Of a DNA stretch of 11,386 bases, positions 1-5,966 are shown in pieces. Origin of the DNA: an uncultured Bacilli bacterium (GTDB taxonomy: Bacteria; Bacillota_I; Bacilli_A; RF39; UBA660); contig CAJTZY010000027.1 of NCBI GenBank assembly GCA_910584085.1, forward strand, positions 1 through 11,386. The letters are read 5' to 3'. The notes under the pieces were generated by a model, which saw nothing but the letters and a program-made list of their open reading frames with translations, searched no databases and was not told the DNA's origin. Position 1 is the stretch's first letter; each line of letters starts with the position of its first letter. A program made the translations under genes and the position numbers.

Positions 1-8
1 CAGAAAAG

Positions 9-26
9 TTTAGGTGTGAACCTAAA
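9..26. other. Perfect 7-bp hairpin with GTGA loop
   Basis: TTTAGGT (9-15) and ACCTAAA (20-26) are exact reverse complements around a four-base GTGA loop, which as RNA is a GNRA-type tetraloop. It lies just before a second hairpin (28-47). It may be the 3' end of an upstream transcript or a leader structure. The upstream gene is outside the window, so the role cannot be fixed. Confidence 0.4.
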
Positions 27-27
27 T

Positions 28-60
28 ATTCAAAATTTATTTTGAATTTTGTTCTGTTTT
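28..60 (+). terminator. Possible terminator of the upstream gene
   Basis: ATTCAAAAT (28-36) pairs perfectly with ATTTTGAAT (39-47), and a T-rich run follows (48-60, interrupted by G and C). The all-AT stem and the two-base gap make it weak, but its position just upstream of the promoter of the first gene fits the end of a preceding unit. Confidence 0.35.
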
Positions 61-72
61 ATAATTAAAGTA

Positions 73-81
73 TGATATAAT
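73..81 (+). promoter_or_regulatory. Extended -10 promoter of the hydrolase operon
   Basis: TGATATAAT at 73-81 is a perfect extended -10 (TG-n-TATAAT). No good -35 sits 17 bases upstream, as expected for extended -10 promoters. The predicted transcript start near 88 leaves a leader of about 29 nt before the ATG at 117. In such AT-rich DNA chance matches occur, so this is a sequence-only call. Confidence 0.45.
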
Positions 82-101
82 TATATAAGAAATAGAATTT
101 G

Positions 102-109
102 AAAGTGAG
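102..109 (+). promoter_or_regulatory. Ribosome binding site that sets the start at 117
   Basis: AAAGTGAG lies 7 bases before ATG 117. The longer in-frame alternative, TTG at 99, would place this site inside the coding region and has no Shine-Dalgarno of its own. Confidence 0.6.
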
Positions 110-116
110 TGTTTTT

Positions 117-2369
117 ATGGATGGAGAAATAAAAAGTATAATAAACAAATTAGTCTTGGCGGATGCTACTCCAGGGGTAACTTATAGAGTAATATCTGGT
201 GGTAAATTATTTGAAGGTGCTTTAGGATTAAGATCAAAGTACGGTATGAATGACAACCATATGATATTAGAGGAAGAAAAAAATGATATTAATACAATTT
301 ATGATATAGCATCTCTAACTAAAGTGGTGTGTACAGTACCAATAATATTTAGATTACATGAGCAAGGTAAATTGGATTTAAATGATAAGGTCTCAAAGTA
401 TTTACCAAATTTTAAGCACGCTGATATTAGTATATATGATTTACTTACACATACATCAGGATTACCTGCTGATTTAGGTTCTAAGGAAATAGTACCGAGA
501 GAAAAAATTATAGAGAAATTATATTCATTAGATTTAGTAAATAAAAAAGGTGAATTTGTATATTCTGATGTCGGATATATGATTCTTGGATTAATGATAG
601 AAAATATATATGGTAAATCTCTTGATAAGGTATTTGAAGAAGAGGTAACTATGCCACTAGACATGGCTAATACTTGTTTTAATCCTAAAAATATAGAACT
701 AATTGCTCCGACAGAATTAACTAGACAAAGAGGAGTTGTAAGAGGAATAGTCCATGATGAAAAGAGCGCTTCTATGGGAGGTATTGCAGGACATGCTGGT
801 GTATTTTCAACTGCTGAAGATTTATCCAACTTTACTACAATGATTTTAAACAATGGAATGTTTAAAGGTAAAAAATATTTAGATAAATCCACTATAGAAA
901 AATGGTTCACGCCACTAGAGAAAGATAGAGATTATTATAGATCTTATTCATGGTTTGTTGGATGCAATCCAAATATAATTACAAAAAATTCAAATGATAT
1001 AATTTCATTTCACGGATTTACAGGTCCAAGTATTTCTATGGATAAAAAAACAAATACTACGATTATTATGATGACAAATAGAGTTCATCCAACAAGGGAT
1101 AATAAAAGAAATACTAATATGAGAAGTGATATTACTAATCAGATATATAAGGCTGTTAATAAGAATATAATTATTAGTGGTAATAGCAATGATATTAATT
1201 ATGATGGAGTAAAAGAGACATTTGATAAATATATAGATGAATGTAAAAAAAGAATTAAGGATACTTTTTTTAAAGAGGATGAATTATCTACTTATAAAAC
1301 TCTTAGGGATAATTTAGTAAGAACTGGTAAATTAGATAGTAATAGTAGTCTTGAAAGTGCTATAAAGTATGAAAGATTACAAATGATAGATACAAAAATT
1401 AATCATACGATGAGGGTTGTTGAGGATGTTATAAAAATTGCTGAAAAGATGGGGACAAGTGTAAATTTTAATAATGTATTAAAGGTTGCTGCTCTTCTTC
1501 ACGATATTGGAAGATTTGACCAAGCAACTTGGAATGATAGTTTTAGAGATTCTTGTTATAAGGATATTGCAGGAATAAATAATCATGCTGAAGCTGGCTA
1601 TCATATTTTATTTACAAATGAAAGAATAAAGGATTATCCTATCGATAAAAGATTTTATAAGGCAATAGGAACTGTTGTTTATAACCATGGTAATTCAAAA
1701 TTAGAAGGCGATTTAGCAATTAGATTAAAGGATGCAAGTGAATTGGATATAAGTAAACTTAGTGGCTTAGATAAATTAAATGTAGATGAAAAAGTTATAG
1801 TAGCAGCTTTAGTTCAAATGGTAAGAGATGTTGATATGTTAGATATATTATATCAACACTTAACTGGTGAATTCCCTGTAATTAGAGAAGAAGTTAATTT
1901 TAAAACGTTGGGTGAGTCTATTGATAAGATTGCAAGTTACTGGGAAGTAGAACCAAGTGTTTTACTTGAATATAACCATATTACAGAAGATGAATTAAAG
2001 CTAAGAAAAACTATAAAGATACCAGTAAATAAAATTAATTTAAATAAATTAAGTGTTCCAAAGGATATAAAAATGAAGTTTTTTGCACATGAGGATATGA
2101 ACCTAGGCGAATTAATGGAGAGAAGAGATTTCACATTTATAATAGGAATGTGGTGGAGACTTAATCATTTCTTAAGTAACATTAACTTTACTTCAAATTT
2201 ACAAGTAGTAGAAGAAAAGAATTTATTAGAAAAAATTTATAATCAGTATCCTATTGAATATAGATTTTTAGTAAGGGATGCATTTGAACATGCAAATTTA
2301 GAGTTGGTAAAGCAAAAATTAGAACAAAATAAATCAAATATATATATTGATTCAGGAAAAGCTTTATAG
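117..2369 (+). CDS. Serine beta-lactamase-fold hydrolase fused to an HD domain
   Basis: A 750-aa cytoplasmic protein (no signal peptide) with two enzyme domains. Residues about 1-345 are a serine hydrolase of the beta-lactamase/EstB-like group (peptidase S12 fold): SLTK at 66-69 gives the nucleophile Ser66 and Lys69, YSD at 149-151 is the tyrosine box, and HGFTG at 299-303 matches the third box. Residues about 410-730 resemble an HD-domain phosphohydrolase: His430, the HD pair 462-463 in LLHDIG, His524 in YNHGN, and Asp571/573 in RDVDMLD are plausible metal ligands. About 60 residues of charged linker join them in one uninterrupted frame. The family reactions are D-peptide or ester hydrolysis and phosphate-ester hydrolysis; the substrates are unknown. 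It is first in an operon with a dipeptidase (18-base gap) and a C26 hydrolase. ATG 117 is chosen over TTG 99 because AAAGTGAG sits 7 bases upstream. The fusion itself is unusual. Confidence 0.85.
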   Translation: MDGEIKSIINKLVLADATPGVTYRVISGGKLFEGALGLRSKYGMNDNHMILEEEKNDINTIYDIASLTKVVCTVPIIFRLHEQGKLDLNDKVSKYLPNFKHADISIYDLLTHTSGLPADLGSKEIVPREKIIEKLYSLDLVNKKGEFVYSDVGYMILGLMIENIYGKSLDKVFEEEVTMPLDMANTCFNPKNIELIAPTELTRQRGVVRGIVHDEKSASMGGIAGHAGVFSTAEDLSNFTTMILNNGMFKGKKYLDKSTIEKWFTPLEKDRDYYRSYSWFVGCNPNIITKNSNDIISFHGFTGPSISMDKKTNTTIIMMTNRVHPTRDNKRNTNMRSDITNQIYKAVNKNIIISGNSNDINYDGVKETFDKYIDECKKRIKDTFFKEDELSTYKTLRDNLVRTGKLDSNSSLESAIKYERLQMIDTKINHTMRVVEDVIKIAEKMGTSVNFNNVLKVAALLHDIGRFDQATWNDSFRDSCYKDIAGINNHAEAGYHILFTNERIKDYPIDKRFYKAIGTVVYNHGNSKLEGDLAIRLKDASELDISKLSGLDKLNVDEKVIVAALVQMVRDVDMLDILYQHLTGEFPVIREEVNFKTLGESIDKIASYWEVEPSVLLEYNHITEDELKLRKTIKIPVNKINLNKLSVPKDIKMKFFAHEDMNLGELMERRDFTFIIGMWWRLNHFLSNINFTSNLQVVEEKNLLEKIYNQYPIEYRFLVRDAFEHANLELVKQKLEQNKSNIYIDSGKAL

Positions 2370-2387
2370 AGAGTAGGAAAAAATTAT

Positions 2388-3350
2388 ATGATAGATACGC
2401 ATTATGATTTGCTTAGTATTTGTTATGTATGTTATTTAAATAATGACTATACAAAAATAGAAAATATAGCAAATGAAATAAGAAATAATAAGGGGAATTT
2501 AAAAGGTATTTTTGCAAATTTATATTTTATGACTAAAGAAGAAATGAAAGAAGAGTTAGGTGAGAAATATTATCAAGAAAATGTTTCTGTACTTGAAATG
2601 TTTAAAATAGCTAAAAGTGTATTAGAAAAATATTTGCCCGATGTAGAATTTATTTATAGTATAGAGGGCTGTGATTATATAAAAGTAGATGAATTAGATG
2701 AGTTATACCAAGTGGGATTAAGATCCATTATACTAGTATGGAATAATCAAAATATATATGGTTCTGGAAATAGAAGTAATATTGGTCTTACAGAAAAGGG
2801 TGCAGAATTTTTAAAACGTGCTATAGACCTTGGAATAGGAATTGATTTATCTCATGCTAATCAAAAAACATTTTATGATATGATAAGTTTAATAAAGTAT
2901 AATAAACTAGAGGCTAAAGAAGTTATTTGTTATGCGAGTCATTCTAATTCAAGAAGACTATGTGATAGAAAAAGAAATTTAACTAATGAACAGTTACTTG
3001 CTTTAAAACAAGTTGGAGGACTAGTTGGTATATTTTCTAATACAAATTTTATTGTTTCTAATATAAACGTAGATAATGAAACAAAAAGAAAAGCGTATAT
3101 GGATCATATATTATATATTACAGATATGATAGGTGTAGATAATGTTATGCTTTCAACAGATGATATGAGATACTGTGGAATAGAAGGTATGTATGGACTA
3201 CCAATTTATGATTATAATACAATATATAGGGATATAAGAATGGACTTGTTAAGTAAATTTAGTATATCTGATATAGATAAAATAATGTATAAGAATGCAG
3301 AAAAAATTATGAATAAATTAAATTATAATGAAAAGAAAAAAGTAATATAA
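2388..3350 (+). CDS. M19 family (membrane dipeptidase-like) dipeptidase
   Basis: A 320-aa zinc-dependent dipeptidase of peptidase family M19, whose members hydrolyse dipeptides and often accept a C-terminal D-residue. The family signatures appear in order: His5 and Asp7 in THYDLL (first zinc ligands), Glu93 in SIEG (bridging ligand), His156 in IDLSHANQKTF, His185 in ASHSNSR, Arg196-Asn197 in RNLTNEQ, and Asp258 in LSTDD. The His that often follows the bridging Glu (EGGH) is replaced (EGCD). No signal peptide or membrane anchor is present, so despite the family name the enzyme should be cytoplasmic. Length is normal for bacterial members. The gene starts 18 bases after the beta-lactamase/HD gene and ends 10 bases before the C26 gene, so it is the middle gene of an operon. 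The Shine-Dalgarno (AGGA, 9 bases from the ATG) is only moderate. Confidence 0.9.
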   Translation: MIDTHYDLLSICYVCYLNNDYTKIENIANEIRNNKGNLKGIFANLYFMTKEEMKEELGEKYYQENVSVLEMFKIAKSVLEKYLPDVEFIYSIEGCDYIKVDELDELYQVGLRSIILVWNNQNIYGSGNRSNIGLTEKGAEFLKRAIDLGIGIDLSHANQKTFYDMISLIKYNKLEAKEVICYASHSNSRRLCDRKRNLTNEQLLALKQVGGLVGIFSNTNFIVSNINVDNETKRKAYMDHILYITDMIGVDNVMLSTDDMRYCGIEGMYGLPIYDYNTIYRDIRMDLLSKFSISDIDKIMYKNAEKIMNKLNYNEKKKVI

Positions 3351-3360
3351 AGGTGATTTT

Positions 3361-4074
3361 ATGCTAGAAAAAAAGCCGATAATTGGAATAGTGGGTAGGG
3401 CAGATTTTGAAAAGGAAAATTACAATGTTATTTGTTGTTTTGAAAGTGTAAGAAGAAGTATAATAAAAAAAGGTGGAATTCCAGTTTTAATACTTCCAAA
3501 TCAAGATATTGATTATGAATCATTAAGCCCTAGAGATGTTCCAGAATTAACAAAAAATGAAAAAGATGAATTAACCAAAGTAATTGATTTATGTGATGGT
3601 ATTTTAATTCCAGGTACTTTTAAACTTTATGAATATGATAAATTTATTTATAAGTATGCACTGGAAAAGGATATTCCAATATTAGGAATTTGTGGTGGTA
3701 TGCAACTTATGGCGATTATAAATAAATCAAGAGAGGAAATAAAAAATACTATAGTAAAAAATGAGACAGAAATAAATCACTTTATGAAGGGACAAGATTA
3801 TGTTCATAAGATAAAGATTCTAGATGGAACATTACTTAAAGGTATAATAGGTAAGAGTGAAATTATGGTAAATAGTAGACATAATTTACATATTTCAACT
3901 GCTTGTGGTTTAAAAGTATCTGCATATTCTACAGATGGACTTATTGAAGCAGTAGAAGTTCCAAATAAAAAATTTGTATTGGGTGTTCAGTGGCACCCAG
4001 AATCAATGCTAGATTATGATGATGATGCAAATAAAATATTTGATAAATTTATAAGTGCTTGTAAAAAACAGTAG
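3361..4074 (+). CDS. Class I glutamine-amidotransferase-like hydrolase (peptidase C26)
   Basis: A 237-aa stand-alone hydrolase of the C26/gamma-glutamyl-gamma-aminobutyrate hydrolase (PuuD-like) family, whose members cleave gamma-glutamyl bonds. The triad is visible: Cys111 in GICGGMQLM, His212 and Glu214 in GVQWHPES. IPGTF (83-87) replaces the usual oxyanion-side glycine-rich stretch, and VNSRHN (170-175) matches the VNSxHH-type family motif. The protein is cytoplasmic. An excellent Shine-Dalgarno, AAAGGTGA, ends 4 bases before the ATG and begins in the stop of the dipeptidase gene, so the two are probably translated from one message. The 3' end runs into the shared terminator: the stop codon lies inside the hairpin. 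The substrate is not shown by sequence; gamma-D-Glu bonds of peptidoglycan stem peptides are an inference from its neighbours, and gamma-Glu-GABA or another gamma-glutamyl compound is equally possible. Confidence 0.88.
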   Translation: MLEKKPIIGIVGRADFEKENYNVICCFESVRRSIIKKGGIPVLILPNQDIDYESLSPRDVPELTKNEKDELTKVIDLCDGILIPGTFKLYEYDKFIYKYALEKDIPILGICGGMQLMAIINKSREEIKNTIVKNETEINHFMKGQDYVHKIKILDGTLLKGIIGKSEIMVNSRHNLHISTACGLKVSAYSTDGLIEAVEVPNKKFVLGVQWHPESMLDYDDDANKIFDKFISACKKQ

Positions 4075-4089
4075 AAATTCTACTGTTTT
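4065..4089. terminator. Bidirectional terminator shared by convergent genes
   Basis: An 11-bp perfect stem, AAAACAGTAGA (4065-4075) and TCTACTGTTTT (4079-4089), with a 3-base loop. On the plus strand it ends in a T run, then AGTTTCTAT; on the minus strand it ends in six T. The TAG of the C26 gene (4072-4074) lies in the left arm, and the TAA of rodA (read on minus, 4090-4088) overlaps the right arm. Confidence 0.88.
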
Positions 4090-5215
4090 AGTTTCTATAT
4101 CTTATTATTTCATTTGATATATTAAATATAATTCCTGCCATAATCATATAGCTAAGTAAACTAGAACCGCCATAACTTATAAATGGTAGTGTAATTCCTG
4201 TTATAGGCATAATACCTAATGTCATTCCTATATTTTGTAGTTGTTGATAGATTAACATTCCTATAATACCACTTATAATATATTTATTAATATTTTTTGG
4301 ACTTTCTATTGCAAGTTTTATTAATCTTAAATCAAAGAATGTAATTAAACCAATTAAAAATATAGAACCTATAAATCCAAAATTGTTTGCAAATACTGCA
4401 AATATAAAATCGGTTTGGGGCTCTGGGAAATATATAGGTGTATTATTAATTCCATATCCGAGTAGACCTCCACTACCTATAGAGGTAATTCCATTTTTCA
4501 GTTGAAATCCACTACCACTTGACCAATCTAGTAATCTATCTATTCTAAGAAAAAATGAAGAACCAAATATTTTTATAAATAAATCATTATTAATAAAGTA
4601 AATTGTTAAAATAAATCCTATTGCTAAAAAGAATAAACTAAATACTAGTATGAACCATCTATATCTAATACCTGATATAAAAAGCATAATAATTGTTATT
4701 AATATATATATAAGTACAACTCCCGTATCTGGTTCTAAAAAAGTTAGTATTGATGGGATTCCAACAACAATGAGTACTTTAAGTAGAAATATAAATTCTT
4801 GTTTTACTGTGGGTTCTGTGTATTTTTCTTTAAAATTATTGATCATTCTTCCAAGAACAATAATAAGTATTATTTTCATAAATTCACTTGGTTGAATATT
4901 ACCAATTCCACGAATTTTAAACCAACATCTTGCTTCATTTATAGTTGCTCCAAAAAATAATACTAAGATAAGTGAAATAACACCAAATATATAAAATATC
5001 CAAGCATTTTTATATAAAAAATGATTTCCAATAAACATAATAAAGTAAATAAGTAAAAGCCCAATGGAGTACCATATTACCTGTCTTATAATTAAATGAT
5101 TATTTTCTTGTAATAAAGTTTCAGCACTTCCTATGGTTACAATGCTTATAACAGCAAACAATATTATACATAAAAGTATACTAATATCTACTTTGTATTT
5201 AGATATGCTCCTCAT
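4088..5215 (-). CDS. rodA: RodA-like SEDS peptidoglycan glycosyltransferase
   Basis: A 375-aa polytopic membrane protein (about 10 helices) of the SEDS family (RodA/FtsW/SpoVE), which polymerises lipid II into glycan strands together with a class B penicillin-binding protein. Visible signatures: EARCWFKI (includes Trp98) followed by IQPSEFMKI (107-115), LEPDTG (160-165), GSGGLLGYG (247-255), PEPQTDFIFAV (264-274) with the putative catalytic Asp269, and PITGITLPFISYGGSS near 337-352. The usual EE after TDFIFAV is NN here (277-278), which may be subfamily-typical. RodA is favoured over FtsW or SpoVE by overall pattern, but sequence alone does not exclude them. Start: ATG 5215 is preferred to ATG 5227 because GGTGAG (5225-5220) is placed for it, 4 bases away, exactly the spacing of the C26 gene's site, while 5227 has no Shine-Dalgarno. 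It is convergent with the hydrolase operon and transcribed alone in this window. Confidence 0.88.
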   Translation of the reverse strand: MRSISKYKVDISILLCIILFAVISIVTIGSAETLLQENNHLIIRQVIWYSIGLLLIYFIMFIGNHFLYKNAWIFYIFGVISLILVLFFGATINEARCWFKIRGIGNIQPSEFMKIILIIVLGRMINNFKEKYTEPTVKQEFIFLLKVLIVVGIPSILTFLEPDTGVVLIYILITIIMLFISGIRYRWFILVFSLFFLAIGFILTIYFINNDLFIKIFGSSFFLRIDRLLDWSSGSGFQLKNGITSIGSGGLLGYGINNTPIYFPEPQTDFIFAVFANNFGFIGSIFLIGLITFFDLRLIKLAIESPKNINKYIISGIIGMLIYQQLQNIGMTLGIMPITGITLPFISYGGSSLLSYMIMAGIIFNISNEIIRYRN

Positions 5216-5219
5216 AATT

Positions 5220-5225
5220 CTCACC
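5220..5225 (-). promoter_or_regulatory. Ribosome binding site that sets the rodA start at 5215
   Basis: GGTGAG on the minus strand, 4 bases before the ATG at 5215. The upstream in-frame ATG at 5227 would overlap this site and itself lacks a Shine-Dalgarno. Confidence 0.5.
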
Positions 5226-5231
5226 ATTATT

Positions 5232-5260
5232 ATCTTACACTATTTAGTATTTTTATACAA
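5232..5260 (-). promoter_or_regulatory. Candidate rodA promoter
   Basis: On the minus strand, TTGTAT (5260-5255), a 17-base spacer and TAAGAT (5237-5232). The predicted transcript start near 5225 leaves only about 10 nt before the ATG at 5215, at the edge of the Shine-Dalgarno, so another promoter farther upstream may also serve the gene. Confidence 0.35.
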
Positions 5261-5315
5261 CAAAATCATAAAACTTTCTTTTTTTAATAATTTTATGTAA
5301 TTATATACTATGCGT

Positions 5316-5347
5316 TCCTTTTAGAATTTGATAAAATTTTAAAAGGA
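5316..5347. repeat. 14-bp inverted repeat in the divergent promoter region
   Basis: TCCTTTTAGAATTT (5316-5329) pairs with AAATTTTAAAAGGA (5334-5347), 14 pairs with one G-T wobble, around a GATA loop. No U tract follows on either strand, so it does not look like a terminator. It ends 2 bases before the -35 of the small-gene promoter and lies about 55 bases upstream of the rodA -35: a possible operator for one or both genes. Confidence 0.5.
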
Positions 5348-5349
5348 TG

Positions 5350-5378
5350 TTGTATGTTACTATTTTTTGTGTTAAAAT
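5350..5378 (+). promoter_or_regulatory. Promoter of the 68-aa protein gene
   Basis: TTGTAT (5350-5355), a 17-base spacer and TAAAAT (5373-5378), with TG one base upstream (5370-5371) making an extended -10. The transcript would start near 5385, giving a leader of about 70 nt, the longest seen in this window. Confidence 0.5.
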
Positions 5379-5454
5379 AATAGTTACTCATATATAAATT
5401 ATTAATTATTATTGATAGATATTATAGAGTTAAATATAAATTGGAGGGAATGGA

Positions 5455-5661
5455 ATGTTTGATTTGCAAGAAGAACAAGAAATTTTAAGTACATCACAAG
5501 AAAATTTATGTGAAGGTGAAGATGCAATTGATATTAAAATTATTAAAGGTTCTGCATTAGCACTTGAGAGAGCTAATCGTAATTTAGAAAAAGCTTCTGA
5601 GGATGATAATAAAAGATATTTCAAATCATTAGCTTATGCAAAAAATCACTATGTAAAATAA
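5455..5661 (+). CDS. Small acidic-to-mixed-charge helical protein, function unknown
   Basis: A 68-aa protein I do not recognise. It has no signal peptide or membrane segment; residues 1-25 are acidic, and the rest is a probable helix rich in Ala, Glu, Lys and Asn (ALALERANRNLEKA, 34-47), ending in a basic tail. A single Cys lies at 19. It is called a gene because of a strong Shine-Dalgarno, GGAGGG at 5443-5448, 6 bases before the ATG, a good upstream promoter at 5350-5378, and a following hairpin terminator, so it looks like a complete single-gene unit. The opposite-strand reading frame over the same bases has no such signals. It is divergent from rodA, but nothing in the protein links it to cell-wall work. 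The function cannot be inferred from sequence. Confidence 0.65.
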   Translation: MFDLQEEQEILSTSQENLCEGEDAIDIKIIKGSALALERANRNLEKASEDDNKRYFKSLAYAKNHYVK

Positions 5662-5663
5662 TA

Positions 5664-5712
5664 ATAGATTTTTCTCTATACTATTACACAAGAGAAATTT
5701 TTTTTAATCTAT
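5664..5712 (+). terminator. Probable terminator after the 68-aa gene
   Basis: TTTCTCT (5671-5677) pairs with AGAGAAA (5691-5697) across a 13-base loop, and eight T follow directly. An outer pair, ATAGATT (5664-5670) with AATCTAT (5706-5712), could extend or compete with the inner stem. The large loop makes it moderate in strength. Confidence 0.55.
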
Positions 5713-5922
5713 CAGAATTTTTTATTTATATAATAGAGCATAAAAATGCAAATAGATTATATAATATAATAGAATAATTTATTTATAAAATTTGTCTTTT
5801 GTAATATGTATGATGTATATATAAAATATAATTGGCAGTTGTTATTTGGATTGCTTTTGTTTGTTGATAAAAGTTTTAAAATAATTGTAATGACATATAG
5901 TAAACTACCTCAAAAGTTATTT
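5713..5922. other. AT-rich gap without recognisable gene
   Basis: Together with its flanking terminator and promoter this is a 305-base stretch (5662-5966) without a CDS. It holds low-complexity AT DNA, a minor hairpin GCAT-AAAA-ATGC at 5738-5749, and a weak promoter-like pair TTGTCT (5792-5797) / TATATA (5816-5821, 18-base spacer) on the plus strand. The part from about 5830 to 5910 is less AT-biased (it includes GGCAGTTG and GGATTGC) but folds only weakly by eye. I see no tRNA, known RNA family or coding frame. Confidence 0.5.
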
Positions 5923-5951
5923 TTGACTTTGTTTTTAATATATAGTATAAT
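5923..5951 (+). promoter_or_regulatory. Strong sigma-A-type promoter of the EIIB-like gene
   Basis: TTGACT (5923-5928), a 17-base spacer and TATAAT (5946-5951), the same hexamers and spacing as the promoter at 11299-11327. TCAAAA (5910-5915) and TTTTGA (5921-5926) form a 6-bp inverted repeat over the -35. The predicted start near 5958 falls at the Shine-Dalgarno (AGGTGG, 5957-5962), so the leader would be only about 9-10 nt. Confidence 0.65.
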
Positions 5952-5966
5952 TGAATAGGTGGTTCT

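Noticed and set aside
99..119. TTG at 99 as start of the fusion protein
   Set aside because: The AAAGTGAG site is placed for ATG 117 and would otherwise lie inside the coding sequence.
299..910. A 203-codon open frame on the minus strand
   Set aside because: It lies wholly inside the beta-lactamase/HD gene, shows no domain, and is an expected shadow of AT-rich coding sequence.
1937..2134. A 65-codon minus-strand frame
   Set aside because: Antisense to the conserved HD half of the fusion gene; no recognisable protein features.
4650..4895. An 81-codon plus-strand frame
   Set aside because: Antisense to the RodA-like gene, whose motifs are clear; the hydrophobic look is a mirror effect.
5213..5227. 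ATG 5227 as start of rodA
   Set aside because: No Shine-Dalgarno upstream, and the GGTGAG that overlaps it serves ATG 5215. The extra four residues (MVRI) match nothing; still, this choice is not certain.
5354..5380. An 8-codon leader peptide (MLLFFVLK) after AAAAGGA
   Set aside because: It overlaps the -10 of the predicted promoter, so it would not be fully transcribed; too short to support.
5412..5440. A second promoter TTGATA-17-TATAAA for the 68-aa gene
   Set aside because: The transcript would start within the ribosome binding site (5443-5448); the extended -10 promoter at 5350-5378 is better.
5430..5624. A 64-codon minus-strand frame over the 68-aa gene
   Set aside because: The plus-strand gene has a promoter, a strong Shine-Dalgarno and a terminator; the minus frame has none that I can see.
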